64,000 nucleotides of DNA from Xestospongia muta (lineage: Eukaryota; Porifera; Demospongiae; Haplosclerida; Petrosiidae). The notes under the pieces were generated by a model. The model was not told the DNA's origin, did not search any database, and was given only the letters and a program-made list of their open reading frames with translations. Below, in pieces: positions 48,901-61,049 of this stretch. Where the stretch lies: contig OY848931.1 of NCBI GenBank assembly GCA_963693285.1, positions 2,740,144-2,804,143 of the forward strand. The letters run 5' to 3'. Position numbers and translations under genes: made by a program. Numbering within the stretch: position 1 is the stretch's first letter; each line of letters opens with the position of its first letter.

Positions 48901-50163
48901 GTTTAAGGTAACTAAAGCTTGCACATCATACAATGAAATAATTACAATGACTTGACAATGAGAATGAGTCATGCATGATCAAACAGTGATAGTTATATGA
49001 CAATGTATTCTCTGAGTAGTATATTTACCTTATCACGAGCATTGACATTAGCACCTTGTTGTAAAGCACATTCTACATCATCTAGTTGTCCATTGAAGGC
49101 AAAGTCAATCAGTGATTCATCCTAATGAAGATAAGTTCAATTTTATATATGAAATGAGATCACATACAAGGAGTTAGGAAGTAATAAAGGTAATAAGGAT
49201 TATATGGTGCACAAAGAGCACTACCTAATTTATTAAGGTTAATCAATTATTAATCATATATGACTATTAATTACATGTCACAGAAACAGTGGGTAATAGC
49301 AATCATAAAATATAGCAGATTGTCATCGGATCATACTAGAGAATTCCTTTTCAAAGAGGTAAAGCAAAGAAAACCCATAGTGGATAATACTGCTTAAATA
49401 TTAAAAGTGCTACAATTTGAAAGTAATACAACAAATAGTTATAACTCTATTAGGAACAAGAGATCTGTTGTTTTAGTCACTTTTAAAATGAAATAAAAGA
49501 TAGCTTTCATGACTTTTAATTATATTCTGAAGATGTCAGTGAGCAAGTGTTCTCTTTTGCCTGCTCTGAATGAAATAATAGTCACTAATAGCCATTGTTC
49601 CTGTTAAAGATAACATATTTTTCTTGTTTTCATTCAATCAAGAAAGATGTTTTATATATTCTCAGTACATTGCTAACTGAATTAGCTACTTCTGACTTGA
49701 TTATACACACGTACATAGATCATATTCTCTGATAGCCATGATTCTGCACGAGAATGAAACTGTCATTACATGTCAAAATACGCTCACTTAATGATCTTGT
49801 GTTACTTGTCCTCAGAATGTGTTTAATATTGTGTTACATTTAGTCAATTTGATTAGCACTGACCATTATGACATAACATAACATTACAAAATAGGTGGGT
49901 CGGGTCAAAATTGTTTTGAATATGAATTAGTTAGTGGTATTGCATTACTTACATTTAATTTATAACTTTGACAAAGCAAAAACTTTGAAAGTTAAATTGC
50001 AAAAAAATTAATTTTCTACAATAAACTCGTTAACACTTAAGTTTATTTCATGTCTAAGGTATACAGGAATAATTGCTTTAAATCAATTAATTACAGGTGT
50101 TATAAAATATAATTTTCCATACAATATTTGTAAGTAGATCCTCACCAATTGCCATTGATTCAT
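35786..50163 (-). CDS. Ankyrin-Roc-COR-death domain protein (DAPK-like Roco without kinase)
   Basis: Exons, 5' to 3': 50146-50163, 49029-49121, 47471-47569, 44852-44950, 42410-42508, 41509-41607, 40355-40453, 39752-39824, 37085-38895, 36507-36951, 36406-36450, 36309-36344, 36169-36222, 35786-36120. They give 1134 residues in a single open frame. Residues 7-226 are six ankyrin repeats plus a partial seventh (GHTALHLAASNNHPEVIKVL). Residues 246-600 are a Roc-type GTPase: P-loop GPPCVGKTS (252-260), DSGGQPQF (466-473) and IGTYYDK (about 553-559, G4-like). A Ser-rich insert of about 100 residues precedes the second motif. A COR-like region follows to about 980. Residues 1024-1134 fold like a death domain (LVKFVKEIDNWEILGIHLGV…ALKAIDENRIVQELL). 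The order ANK-ROC-COR-death matches DAPK1 minus its kinase. Likely a cytosolic GTPase-regulated adaptor. The 18-nt first exon is inferred from phase and a GTGAGG donor. Confidence 0.85.
38896..39751. other. Intron of the Roco-like gene, nothing recognised
   Basis: AT-rich intron between the exon completing the ankyrin region and the GTPase exon. The next intron holds a (TA)n run at 39859-39890. Confidence 0.6.
39859..39890. repeat. (TA)n microsatellite
   Basis: About 16 TA units followed by GTATGTATGTATG, inside an intron of the Roco-like gene. Confidence 0.9.
43160..43640 (-). pseudogene. Non-LTR (LINE) retrotransposon reverse transcriptase fragment
   Basis: Minus-strand frames read, in order, a GVDGISPTIL segment (near 43610), WHVHIITQIFKSGDKSKIKN (near 43490), ILKRLIYDKIIDL (near 43400), HSTLQQLFLFVNDI (near 43300) and DTIYLDIRKAFDSVPQ (near 43220). 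These are the N-terminal fingers and palm motif A of a LINE reverse transcriptase, with frameshifts. The YLDIRKAFDSV Asp is the first catalytic residue. No YADD motif, endonuclease or 3' end was recognised, so it is a truncated relic in a 2.3-kb intron of the Roco-like gene. Confidence 0.8.
45505..45532. repeat. (CA)n microsatellite
   Basis: A run of CACACG/CACACA units in an intron of the Roco-like gene. Confidence 0.8.
46739..47398. mobile_element. 660-bp TA-flanked inverted-repeat element
   Basis: The left end AACGAGCATG at 46739 and the inverted right end AACGAGCATGCGCAGTATAA from 47398 are both flanked by TA. A second shared block follows: CTATAAAAGGGGGGTGGGCTGCC on the left, after a roughly 40-bp insertion, against GTATAAAAGGGGGCTGGGCTGCC on the right. 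TA flanks suggest Tc1/mariner-type mobilisation. GC-rich ends stand out from the AT-rich host intron. It contains one minus-strand open frame. Confidence 0.7.
46987..47229 (-). CDS. Small unknown protein encoded in the 660-bp element
   Basis: 80 codons, or 64 from the internal ATG giving MANSRKHVRLSLVIDFDSLK. It continues with KVFKRRLDHIRKVLTPAGQ and ends SAIFDSVMYNSVQQ. The composition is protein-like: basic amphipathic helices and no low complexity. I do not recognise a family. It fills the centre of a short element, so it could be a captured host exon or a peptide of the transposon family. Confidence 0.4.
   Translation of the reverse strand: MQIFPFFWIGVSFCSEMANSRKHVRLSLVIDFDSLKGKKVFKRRLDHIRKVLTPAGQSDLDNYGLVSAIFDSVMYNSVQQ
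47570..49028. other. Intron of the Roco-like gene, nothing recognised
   Basis: AT-rich intron between ankyrin exons. No coding similarity or repeats noticed. Confidence 0.6.
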
Positions 50164-51306
50164 TATGTAGACTATTGAAAACAATTCCAAGATTTCACTT
50201 CAACAATAATACACAGCATTACCTGTATTCATCTGAATTTGTCTACTGAGTAATATATACTCATAAATTGACCTAATATTATAAAAAAACACAGTTAACA
50301 CTACAAGATGGATGAATATTAATGTAACTACAAACAAAGTCCCAAAGTATAAAAGTGCTAAAGTTGTAACAAAGTCACGAAATTCGTGAGTTAAATTTTC
50401 ATGGATTTTCATGCATCTTTTGTCTCTAGTCATGGTATTTATAACCATAGTTAGGGGCAAAGAAATCTCTGTGAATTAACAGTGAACAGACTGTTCATAG
50501 GTCTTTTAGATTAACTAAAATGCAATTAACAAAAGATTTTGTTGAGAAATATGCATCAAATGTTTATGTAATATAAATATATATGTAATATAATAATACC
50601 TAATAGTTAAAGCATAGTTCACAGTAAATACTAGATTGTGTGCATGAACTTCTGGTCCCAGCACTTCAAATAAACCATGACATTGCAGACCAAGAGGTCT
50701 ACTTCATAGCTACTACATGGATACTGGTGTGCAAACATGACCAAATGCTATATAATATTCTAAACAATATGCTGTGACATCATTCCTCCTGTGCATGTGC
50801 ACTCTGCCAAAGAAAGTGAAGAAAAATGGTGAGTATATTGTTGATTTCATTTGCTCCATGTAACAAAGCAGTAAACAAAATTATATATTCTGAGATATAT
50901 ATGTATTTCTAGATGTTATGTTTGCGTTGGTCATATATAAGCTTCTAACAGGTCAGTTTATTTAAAAAGTATGGTATTTAAAGCCTAAAAAGTAGGAACA
51001 TTTTGTTTTCTCTTAAAAGTTTACTATACATTCATATATTATATGTCAGTAGCTGGTGACAAAATTTTATAATGCCTTAACATTATACCTACTATGTGAA
51101 AATGTATTGCACTTTTTGAACATTTTTTGTGCATTTAGAAGAATTTGGAAACATTTTATTTATTTGTGTTGATAATTGTAGTCTCTATAGTTGGTATCTT
51201 TTATTTAAACTGATATCTTGAGAAGAGTGAAAGTAGCTACGTAAGAAATGCGTTTTACTGAAGATTAAATGCAAGTAGTGATGATGATGCCCTATTTATT
51301 GTTGGC

Positions 51307-51428
51307 AGTGTCTATTCGTCTGGCAGGAAATGTATACTTTGTTGTGTAATTAACTGATCCCCACCCCCTAAACCTTAACCTACCTTTATACAACAAAGTA
51401 TACATTTCCTGCCGGACGAATAGACACT
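51307..51428. repeat. Fold-back (hairpin) repeat 1
   Basis: AGTGTCTATTCGTCTGGCAG… on the left is matched by its inverse on the right over about 42 bp with one or two mismatches. The arms are separated by a CCCCACCCCCTAAACC-containing loop. It would form a near-perfect 122-bp hairpin, typical of a very short MITE. Confidence 0.85.
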
Positions 51429-52100
51429 ACGTTTATTGTTTGTATATCTTGATATTTCATTTTCATCACTATTTTGCTTGTTCCTAATGATTATACCTTA
51501 CCAATTTAATCGAAGATCAGTGATTTGTTAACTCACTTGTATAAAGCAGCCATGTATGGTAAAATACCTCCGAACTCCAAAATACTTCCTGTGCAAAGGC
51601 CATGTATACATCCTGTTAATTTTCATGTTTGAAGTGTTGGGACTAGGAACTCGTGAGAACATCTTCGATAAACATGACTGAAGAATGCGTTAATTACTTA
51701 ATATGTAAGTCTTTGACGAGTAAGAAAGCCTTAGTTACTTAACAGCCAGTGAATTAAAGGCAGTTTTATCCCAAGCATGCTCCAGTTACGGGGTGAAATG
51801 ATGGTAATCTCGATTTACGGGTGAAATAATGGCAATAGTCATTTTAATTATAGGTAGCGCCACTAGCAAAGCGTTCAAAGGCTAAAGACTTTACGCTTAC
51901 AAGAACTTTTATATAACAACTTTTGAGCACTCGAAATTTAAATAAAATACTGTGGTGATTTGACTCAGCTTTTACGTCGTCTCTGATGCAATTCAATACA
52001 ATAGACAACACATTTTACGTATTGTAATACTATTGCTTACCAATTCTCTAAAAAGAAGAGAAACTTCAGATCAATCGAGCTCAGCAACTCTCAGACAAAA

Positions 52101-52196
52101 GGCACGTCCGGCAGGAAGTCATAATTGTTGCGTAGGAGTTAATGTGTAGGGTTTCAGGGGTGGGAATTAAAATATGCACTTCCTGCCAGGCATGCC
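52101..52196. repeat. Fold-back (hairpin) repeat 2, related to repeat 1
   Basis: GGCACGTCCGGCAGGAAGT on the left pairs with ACTTCCTGCCAGGCATGCC on the right, with three mismatches. It shares the CYGGCAGGAARTG core and a GGGTTTCAGGGGTGGG-type centre with repeat 1. Confidence 0.75.
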
Positions 52197-52611
52197 ATAT
52201 AAAACTTCAATTAATTAGACGCCAACTTGTAACTTTGAAGTGTCATTTTCTTAATACAGGAAGTCAAATCTCTGAAAGGCTTTTTTAAAGACATTTACCA
52301 TAATTAACAATAAAATTGTTTATATAGAATAAAACTCTAATAATGAATCTATATTACTTTCTGATCCTTTGTCCACTGTCATGTCTCTCACGTACATTTA
52401 AAATCATTCCTTTAATAACTTAGCAAATTGTGGTATATTAATACTATCATGACGGTATACTTGAATGTTAATTTGAACAAACACTAAGTGTTCTTATATT
52501 AAGTAAAAGTACATATTATAAACTATTATGAAAATAAAACAATCATCATTTTATATAGTTCATGTATACATGCACAATGAAAGCATTGGTCAAAGGAAGT
52601 AATATTTTTCA

Positions 52612-53602
52612 TTAACTAGTCATGGGAAGACACATATCCAGAATATGTTTTGCTACAGAAGGTTCAAGACCTGGAGGCAAATCCACTGCTGTTATTATAA
52701 CACACCAAGTAACTTCGCTAGATCGTTTGTAGTACAAAATTGGATGACATCTGCAAGACTACCAGCATTATGGTTCCTTTGATCTAGTATATTCTCCAGA
52801 TTACATGGCTAATTTTCAAAGCACATCCTATCTCTCTCCAATCATATTCTATGGCTATAGTAAACGAATAAGACCCAGTTTGTTTTCTATATACAAAGAA
52901 TGTCATCAATATATATTGCGTAATAAATTAGTTTATGAACATAGACATGCAGGGAAATGCTGTATGTATTAGTTGTATATAAAGCCTTACCAACATTAAC
53001 AGGAACACAAGCTTTTTTCTCATGTTGAATGAGTAGACTACTATCAGTAATGTCTATAATGAAAGTAGAAATATAATAATTGCAGCTACAGTTACATAAT
53101 CTAATTAAAATGGATACATTAGTTTATGTGCATTATAGTTTACAATTATGGTAGTACTCTGGCCTAAATACAATAGTTTTTGACTGGCCAATGAGTGATC
53201 TTTGTTTGCATGCTTTTTGTCTGTTGAAAATAAAACGTTGATAAATAGGCAATAAATGACTGTAATGCATACAGTGTATAGCAATAATTATATTCACTAT
53301 TGTTAGTGGTTATATTAATTATAACTATAAAGTAGAGAAAATGTACACAAACAATATAAAAGTAATAATAGAATGAAAAATAGATTTAAGAATTAACTTT
53401 TTATCCACAGAGTATAGATGAAAAGTGGATTGTACATATGGTAACAAATAAATTGAATTGAATGTCTATACATCTTACCAGGATCTTTCATATTCCTTTC
53501 TAGATTTATATTTGTAGCTACAACTTCTGAAGTTACACCAGTAGTGTATGTAATGAAAACCCTAACATGGCCAATGTACTCTTCAACAGTCATGTCTGGA
53601 GT
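52612..53602 (-). CDS. Unidentified gene, last three exons
   Basis: Exons 53479-53602, 52991-53053 and 52612-52712 have good AG/GT borders and join in consistent phases (0, then 1, then 1) to a stop at 52612-52614. They give a 95-residue C-terminus: PDMTVEEYIGHVRVFITYTT…, then DITDSSLLIQHEKKACVPVN, then VTWCVIITAVDLPPGLEPS and a final MCLPMTS. Continuity across two junctions argues for a real gene. No family is recognised; the beta-rich TYTTGVTSEVVATNINL segment could come from an extracellular domain, but that is a guess. The 5' exons were not located. Confidence 0.5.
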
Positions 53603-53668
53603 CTACTAAAAGCAGTCTGTCAACATATCATTGACTTATGTATTATTCTTCCACATATTGAATCAAAG

Positions 53669-54099
53669 GACTTTGCTACAATGACTAATGTGACAGTCTT
53701 ACCACCTCTTGGTTCAAGCACTATAGCTGAGGCAGATAACTCAGCTGCTACTATCAATCAACTTGACTTCCTAGACTGTTACTGGTAAAATGCTGTCTGT
53801 ACAAGTAAAACTGAAAGTGCAGGGCTCATTTATATTACAGGTGAATGTGTCCATTGACATGTTGGAGCAACCACTTTTACATGTACATATGCAATAATGC
53901 CATCAGTTAAGTTATCTAATAGTACTTAGATGAATAGTCACTAATTTATTGTTTGTACATGTACATAATATAAACATTACACATATTAATGATATATTAT
54001 AATTATATGTTATTGTATCATTACAATAGAAAGTCACTGTTGATACTGCTGTGGCTTCATTGACACTAGAAGCTCCCAAAGATCACAAATCTGTTTTAG
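53669..54099 (+). other. Two candidate plus-strand exons of unknown affiliation
   Basis: 53669-53784 (DFATMTNVTVLPPLGSSTIA…) and 54030-54099 (KVTVDTAVASLTLEAPKDHK) each have an AG acceptor, a GT donor and protein-like content. They do not join to each other in one frame without a stop, so at least one exon is missing or they are fragments of a decayed gene. Confidence 0.3.
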
Positions 54100-54494
54100 G
54101 TGAGTCTCATGTGTGATGTACATTTTTTGCACTGGTTACTAACGAAGGCCAAATACCATGTGGTCCTTTGAAGACTGTTGCTTTTTGAAGAGCCTGTGTG
54201 GCATCTATTCTCTTATTAATAGTGATCTTTACCACTTTATTTGCAATTGTATAAAGTATAATATGAATATTTAATAAGTAGTTACTATGAATTATATTAT
54301 ATTATATTATATTATGTCCTATCTTTTTATATAGTCTGTACTTAAAAGGTCAATCGAAGGATTATGCTAAGTCAGCTATTGGAAAAGTTTTATTATATTT
54401 AACAAAAGATCATTGAAGAAGCTTGTAATGTGGTCCTGGAATGTATTCCCATTCTGTAAGTAGTACCTGATATGATATATAATTATGCATGTAA

Positions 54495-54496
<2 letters not shown>

Positions 54497-54530
<34 letters not shown>
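54497..54530. repeat. (TC)n microsatellite
   Basis: About 16 TC units followed by a short (CA)n run. Confidence 0.95.
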
Positions 54531-54537
<7 letters not shown>

Positions 54538-55484
54538 TACACACACAAAGTGGGCTATTTAGGATGTACATATATGTTGCTATGGCAATTGTCAATGAAT
54601 ATGAGGTAAGTAATTGCATTTATTACCTCCTACAGTGTATTTGAATTCGACCATTCCATTTAAAGTACAAGAGTCAGCTAATGATGTAGCCAAGTAGAGT
54701 TTAATATGACCACACCTTCATGTTACTATAACTTTTACAAATGTAAGAGGGTAAGACAATTTGTCCATCTATATGTCTGACTCTCTAGTATTTTATCAAC
54801 TATCTATCTATTCATTCATTCTTCCATCCACTCATCTTTCTACCTATTTTTTTCTATCCATTAAACATGTTACAATGGTGAAGCACACTGTGCTGGTGCT
54901 AGTGATAATTTTGATCCAACTGAACTAATTTGTCCAACTTGTTTTAATAGTAGAGGTCAGTTCAGGTAAATTTGTTATGTACAAGCTCATTCTCATTACT
55001 GTAAGAATAGAAATTAGTCTTCTTTTAATACTATGTAGCATAAATGTCGTTAATATTGTTTTGTGGTCATGTACTTCTGTTTTGGGTACCACCCAGGTTT
55101 GGATACTGACTGATATAGAGCACAAACTACTGATAAGTTTGTTACTTTTAGGGAAGTCACATTTGCTTGTATTTAGTAGCAATGGCAAATCATTTATGTT
55201 CAAGTCATGCATAGACAGTCATTGAGTTTAATGTATCTTGATGTATGCAATTTTTTTAGATAAACTAAATGCTTCGATCTAGCTTTTTAGAAGAGTAGCT
55301 AAGAGCATACTAATGATAAGCATTGTGACAAGTACTGATGTACAGTTTATTAACTTTCTTAGGTCATTATTGAATATGTTGTAATGTGGACTACATTATC
55401 TAATGGTACTTAATAAGATATCCTAGATGTTGTTAGCCAATCTTAGCCCACCCACTTTAAATATACATTCCTGCTTTTTTACAC

Positions 55485-55870
55485 TATGACTTGACTAATG
55501 CATGAATAGAAGGGAATCTGTGACAAGTGGCATCGGTACATCAAACTTAAACTTAAGTGTGTTTCCTTATCGATTTTTATGTCCATATATTAATGACCAA
55601 CAAATCTGTTTGTCTGTTCATTCTTCTATGAACCATCTTTTCTTATTCAATTCTTTTCTTACTCATTCATTAAGTCTATGAACAATGTGACATAGCTTCA
55701 ACCAAAGATAAAGGCTGTCTGTTGTCACAGGCTGTGGCTAACACCTAAGAAATATAATGAATCATTGCACATAATCGAATACTGTGTATGAAAATGTGAC
55801 TGAAACGTTTTGTGCAAGTATCAAATACATCCTATGTATTGTATTATACTGAAACTGAAAGTCATCATGT
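55485..55870. repeat. Duplicated block C, copy 1
   Basis: Begins TGACTTGACTAATGCATGAA and aligns along its length, including the GACAAGTGGCATC and CTGTTTGTCTGTTCATT segments, with 63400-63770. Non-coding. Confidence 0.75.
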
Positions 55871-56447
55871 AGCCTTCCTACATATCTGTGACAGTATACC
55901 CCAATGGAACTGACTCTGAAATGCCTACTTCATTTTGAGAGTCACAATACCTAGTAAGAAGGATTTATAATTTTTTCAGTCCTGTGGTAAGACTGATGTT
56001 GACTATATATAGCATACTATGGTAAGCATTCTAAGTGACTGTATTAAGTACTAACTGGTTTATTAACTTTCCTAGGTCATGTACTTCTGTGCCAGCTTTA
56101 TCTGCTCTTGTTGACCACCTTTTATTATCTTTGAATTGTGTAGGTTTACAGATAAATATTCTATTTACAAAACTATATTATATGTAACTAACATGTAATA
56201 CAATATTAAATTGCATTGAAAAAATGATTTCTATTGTTTAATTTTGTACTTGAACTAGTACTCCGGTGCATTTGAAAATTATTTGCTGTATAATTATCAT
56301 CACCTTTCCAAGCAGAGGCTAACACAGATTACTACATCAACACCAAAGTTACAATGGTAGGACATGTTGTTATCAAATGCTAGCTATTACATGTATATCC
56401 TTAAATTAGTGATGTTCTCACATCACTGTTAACAGAGACATACAGAA

Positions 56448-56633
<186 letters not shown>

Positions 56634-56649
56634 AGGGAGGAAGTTAGGG

Positions 56650-59600
56650 AGGAGATACAAAGTTCCTTTATTCAAGGTCATGTGACAATCACATAACGTG
56701 TACATCTATACGGTATAATTTTCTGGAAGTCCTTAAAACATTGTCCAGCTGAGCATCAGCATGTCATCCATGTTATTAGATCACACAGTTGGATTTTTGG
56801 AGTGTTAACTCAGTGATGGACAACAGTAATGACTGTTGAAATTTTGTCATCATCACTCTTAGTCTCTGATTTACTACCAACTACTATAGCTCATTTAGGA
56901 CCTATTGCTTCACTATCTATTTGTCCATCTGTCCAACTGTGATATGTCCTTTTTCCCATTCATCCATTAATCCATACTTCAATCCATCCATCTGTGAGCT
57001 GCACACCCATTCATCCATTCATTCATCTATCTGTCTATCCATCCATCCATACAAACATACCTTGTCCTTGGTTTATTTAGTCCTCAGTAACAGTATTAGA
57101 TATGGTACAACATACATTTCCTGTTGCATCTTCAACTGTACAAGAATTTAAAAATTTCCTTGAGGAAACATATGGCTATTTAGATGTTAAACTAACTCAT
57201 TATGTTCAGTTGAAACTGATCATCCTTACAAACAAACCTTAGTCTCACATTTCAGATTCCAGTTCCCAGACCAGGCTCAATAAATGAGTCTGAAATTTCA
57301 TCCTAAATGTGGTAATGTGGTTTGCATGAGAAGAAGACAAACTGGCCAGTTCGTTGATTTTGTATAAGAAAGCTTTTGATAGCAAAGTTCCACCCGCTAC
57401 AGAGAATGTTGTATCATCAATGATTGATATTAATTTGGACAAGCTATTTACTGATTTCAACACTTTTAAGTAGACACTCCTCCTGGAATGATTCTCAGGT
57501 TCTCTTTCTCTGTCTCTGTCTGTCTCAGTCTCTGTCTCTGTCTGTCTTACTCCCTCTCTCCCCGTAATACAGCATTGTTCAATGTGGCTCCAATATTAGT
57601 TCCAAACTTAATGTGAAGGGGTCTTTCATTGGCTAAAGGGAATAAAATTGAAGCTATTGAATTGATATGAAAGAGAAATAAAGTGGAGATGCAGGTGGAG
57701 CTGGAGCTGATGATAATAGCCTCCATTCATAATGTCTTGAAGAGTTCTATGCATGTTTAACTATATTGCTATGCAAAAAGAATGTAAAACAGAGGTACTT
57801 AGATTATTTGGATTATTGAGTAGAGTGAATTGATACATCATTCATTCATCCAACCAATGGCAACCATCCATTCATTTATATGATTTTATTATCTATACTT
57901 ACTATTCAACCCTCAATTATACATTCATGGTTCATATATACTATCATATGATGCCTTTATAGTCATTACACTGCAAGGCAAAACATTTGTTTGATGAAAG
58001 CATCAATGTAATAAGAATATACAGTAGCTCATTTGCCCAATTTAACTGCTTTTTGTTGTTTGAATTGTCCATAATCTCTGGCATGTGGTATTGATATAAA
58101 CCAGTAATTTGTAGTGATATCACTTTTGTGGATGTACTTCTTGTATCTTCAGAACATTCATGGCATCTATATTAAAAGGATAAATGAATATGTCTTGTTG
58201 TATAATGATTATAAAACAAAATATTTTTAATTCCCAAGTGTTAATAATTTTTCCATTGTTATGTTATGATACAATGGCATGTTTCATTGCCTCTTATAAC
58301 TGTCTAATTTCTTTGGCGATTGATATGATCAGTCCATTGAATGACTAACCCCATTGCAACAAGTTCATGTTTTTAGTGCTTTTGTTCTTACATTAAATTA
58401 TAATGTATAGAGACTGGATATAATATGGGTGTCCTACAGGAAAAAAACATCACCTTGATACAATATTTTTGATCTGTTTTACCTGTAGACAGTGTATTAA
58501 CTCTGATATAAATAGTGACCCTTCTGATGTATGATTGTGTGATGACAAGGATAGATAATCGACAATGCATTGATGTCAGTGTTGATTCTGGACATTTTGT
58601 TGATTCTCTGTAAGAAAGCTGACAATAGTGAACTTTCTCCTGCTACAGAGACTGTTGTATGATCAATGATTGGTATTAATGATTGGTACTAATTTTCAAG
58701 ACTTTGGATTACACATTTCTACTGGACTGGTTCTCATACCAAGTATATCCTGATTCTTCAACTACACGTAGCTCTAAAAGGATTCATCTCTTCGCTCCTC
58801 TGTTATCCATTCATATAGCCATCCATCCATTTCTCCATCTACCTGTTTATTAAGCTATCCATTCATTCATTAAGCCATCCATCTAGCTATTCAAGCATAT
58901 ATCCATTAATCTATATAATCTTTTTATGTAATTAGGTAACGAAGTGCATATCATAATTAATACACAAATAGAATATGAGAAAAGAGACAAGTCCAATCAT
59001 TATGGTATCAAATGTCAACTTATTGGTTAAGAACAATCAAGAGACATAAACAGGTGATAATCATATGAGAATCATGTGATCATGATATGTCACTATTGTC
59101 TGTCTCTGTTTAGTGTTTGTCTCTCTTAGAAAAAGGATTACCTACTTTGGGTGCTAAGATCTCAACCTTCCATATCCTAGTCACTGAAATAAACAGAGCC
59201 ATACACGATGCCAGTTATTATTGTCAGTGTGTACATGTACCATGTGCTACCATTGACTTGTGTACTCTGATTGACCTCCCCTTTTTTCAATAAAGAAATT
59301 AACTGTTAGTTATTATCCTAATGATACTGAAAACGCTGATATCAGAAATTGTCTCTGGTATGTAAGAGGTTGAGGGAGAGAAACAACCTGCAAACTAGTT
59401 GTAATGATTGTGGACTGAAGGAAGGACCTCTGAAAAGCAGATAGAATCAGAAATAGATTAGATGTACAATACATAGATAACTATCAAACTGATTGATAGG
59501 TACATTTAGACATAAATGTTACTATTGGACAAAATACTTAATACAAAAGTAAATGGACACTGCATTTTTATATTTGCAGAGCACATTAGTGGAATTAATA

Positions 59601-59660
59601 ACTAACATATTATCTGATGCATGGTAAACCCAAGTTCTCCTCAATGCAATACAATGTAAA
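56650..59660. repeat. Duplicated block A, copy 1 (with about 1.3 kb extra)
   Basis: The outer parts match 61050-62760: AAGTTCCTTTATTCAAGGTC near 56660, and the run starting GTAACGAAGTGCATATC near 58936. The middle carries an internal duplication of a GTTGATT…GTAAGAAAGCT…GAGA-TGTTGTAT segment (57350-57480 against 58600-58720). The second copy has only one of these, so the two arrangements differ by one internal unit. CCAT/CATT-rich simple sequence is interspersed. No protein similarity noticed. Confidence 0.75.
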
Positions 59661-61049
59661 TATTCATTGATAATCACCATAGCAACACCCTAAAGACCCC
59701 ATATTTATAGCAACTAATTGACATTAATTGATTGATAATTATCATAGCAACAGTATCCATGACAACATTGACTATCTATGTTACAGGTAGAGGTAAAGGT
59801 GCCTGTAAGTTCTATAGTACTAATAGTAATACTGTGGCCTGTAGCTATTGGTAATATTTGTGCTGATCCTGAGTGTCAAGAGAGACCTGTCTGTGATAAG
59901 TCAATGTTTTGATGTGTAAAATAAGAGAAGAAGTCATGTCTCCATGGTGTGGCACTCAAGATGACTCCACTCACCTGCCACTAAAACAAAGTCCTGACAA
60001 TATGTGATGTCATATTTTTATACAGTGCGACGTTCAAGTGCATTTTGTTTAATGCCTATAAGTTAGTCATAAGAGTACTTCACAATCTTTATATGTTTAG
60101 ATAAGGAAGCCTCAATGCAAGAAATCGTCATAGGTACTCTAGCATATTCCACCACTACTTTTAAGCTCTAAATCATCCTTTAGTCATGTCAGAGGTCTTC
60201 TGATATTACAGAAGAGTACATTAGAAATAATCATCCTTTATTAACATGTAATCTATATTCTAACATAGGCAATCAGTCTTAATTTCATGCAAAAATGAAA
60301 AACTGGCTACTGGTACTTACATGTCCTATAGTGATGGTAAAGCTGTTGTAATTGTTCTTATCACACTATGTTTTCTTCATAGATACGTATTCATTTTCAA
60401 GCTTGATTGCCATGTTATGGAGCATATTCCAGTGATAGAACTTCCAGCTCTTGGTTGTTTAGCTAGTGGTCAAAGTAAAGTCCAGCTTTGACCTGTTAAA
60501 GGTAATAAATACAGGCAGTTAAACAAGTCATTGCAGTCATTTCAGAATACTTTCAGGGTACTAGGTACAGTAGTGACCTGTTACTGATATCATGTTTTCT
60601 GTGAACAAATCTCTCCTGTTAAACAGGTTTGGAGTGTTCAATGGCTTAGGGGATAGTTCTTATACATATGAAAATCTTCATCTTAAAGGTAATAATTTCA
60701 GTGATAGTTACAACAAATGTAATTGATACATTCTTGCATGGTGATTACAGCAGATACAAACAGTCATGAAAATTACTATGGATACCTTTCATTAATAATT
60801 GGTATGGTCACTTTATATAGGATGATACAACTACAGGATTGCACAAAGGATCGTTTGATTGATCAGGTTTTTATGGAGACAACAATTTCATCAATCCTTG
60901 AACCTGGAACCAGAAGTGATCTACATGACTCAAGATGATTTTGTGGTTTTATTTTACCCTATGTTTTAAGGAAGAAATGAGTATTTTATGACCAGAGGGC
61001 ATGCTTTTCACAGTGTATTTAACTGGTAACCCTAAGCCTAAGCCATAAA

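Larger units (their letters stand above)
50164..52611. other. Non-coding region upstream of the Roco-like gene
   Basis: Expected to hold the promoter of the Roco-like gene near its right-hand start. No gene was recognised. Two related fold-back repeats occur (51307-51428 and 52101-52196). Confidence 0.55.

Noticed and set aside
50200..50460. 86-codon minus-strand frame with a hydrophobic stretch upstream of the Roco-like gene
   Set aside because: No splice link to the ankyrin exons, AT-driven composition and no recognisable motif.
54925..55225. Overlapping 95- and 82-codon frames on opposite strands
   Set aside because: Neither has recognisable motifs, and hydrophobic composition follows from AT richness.
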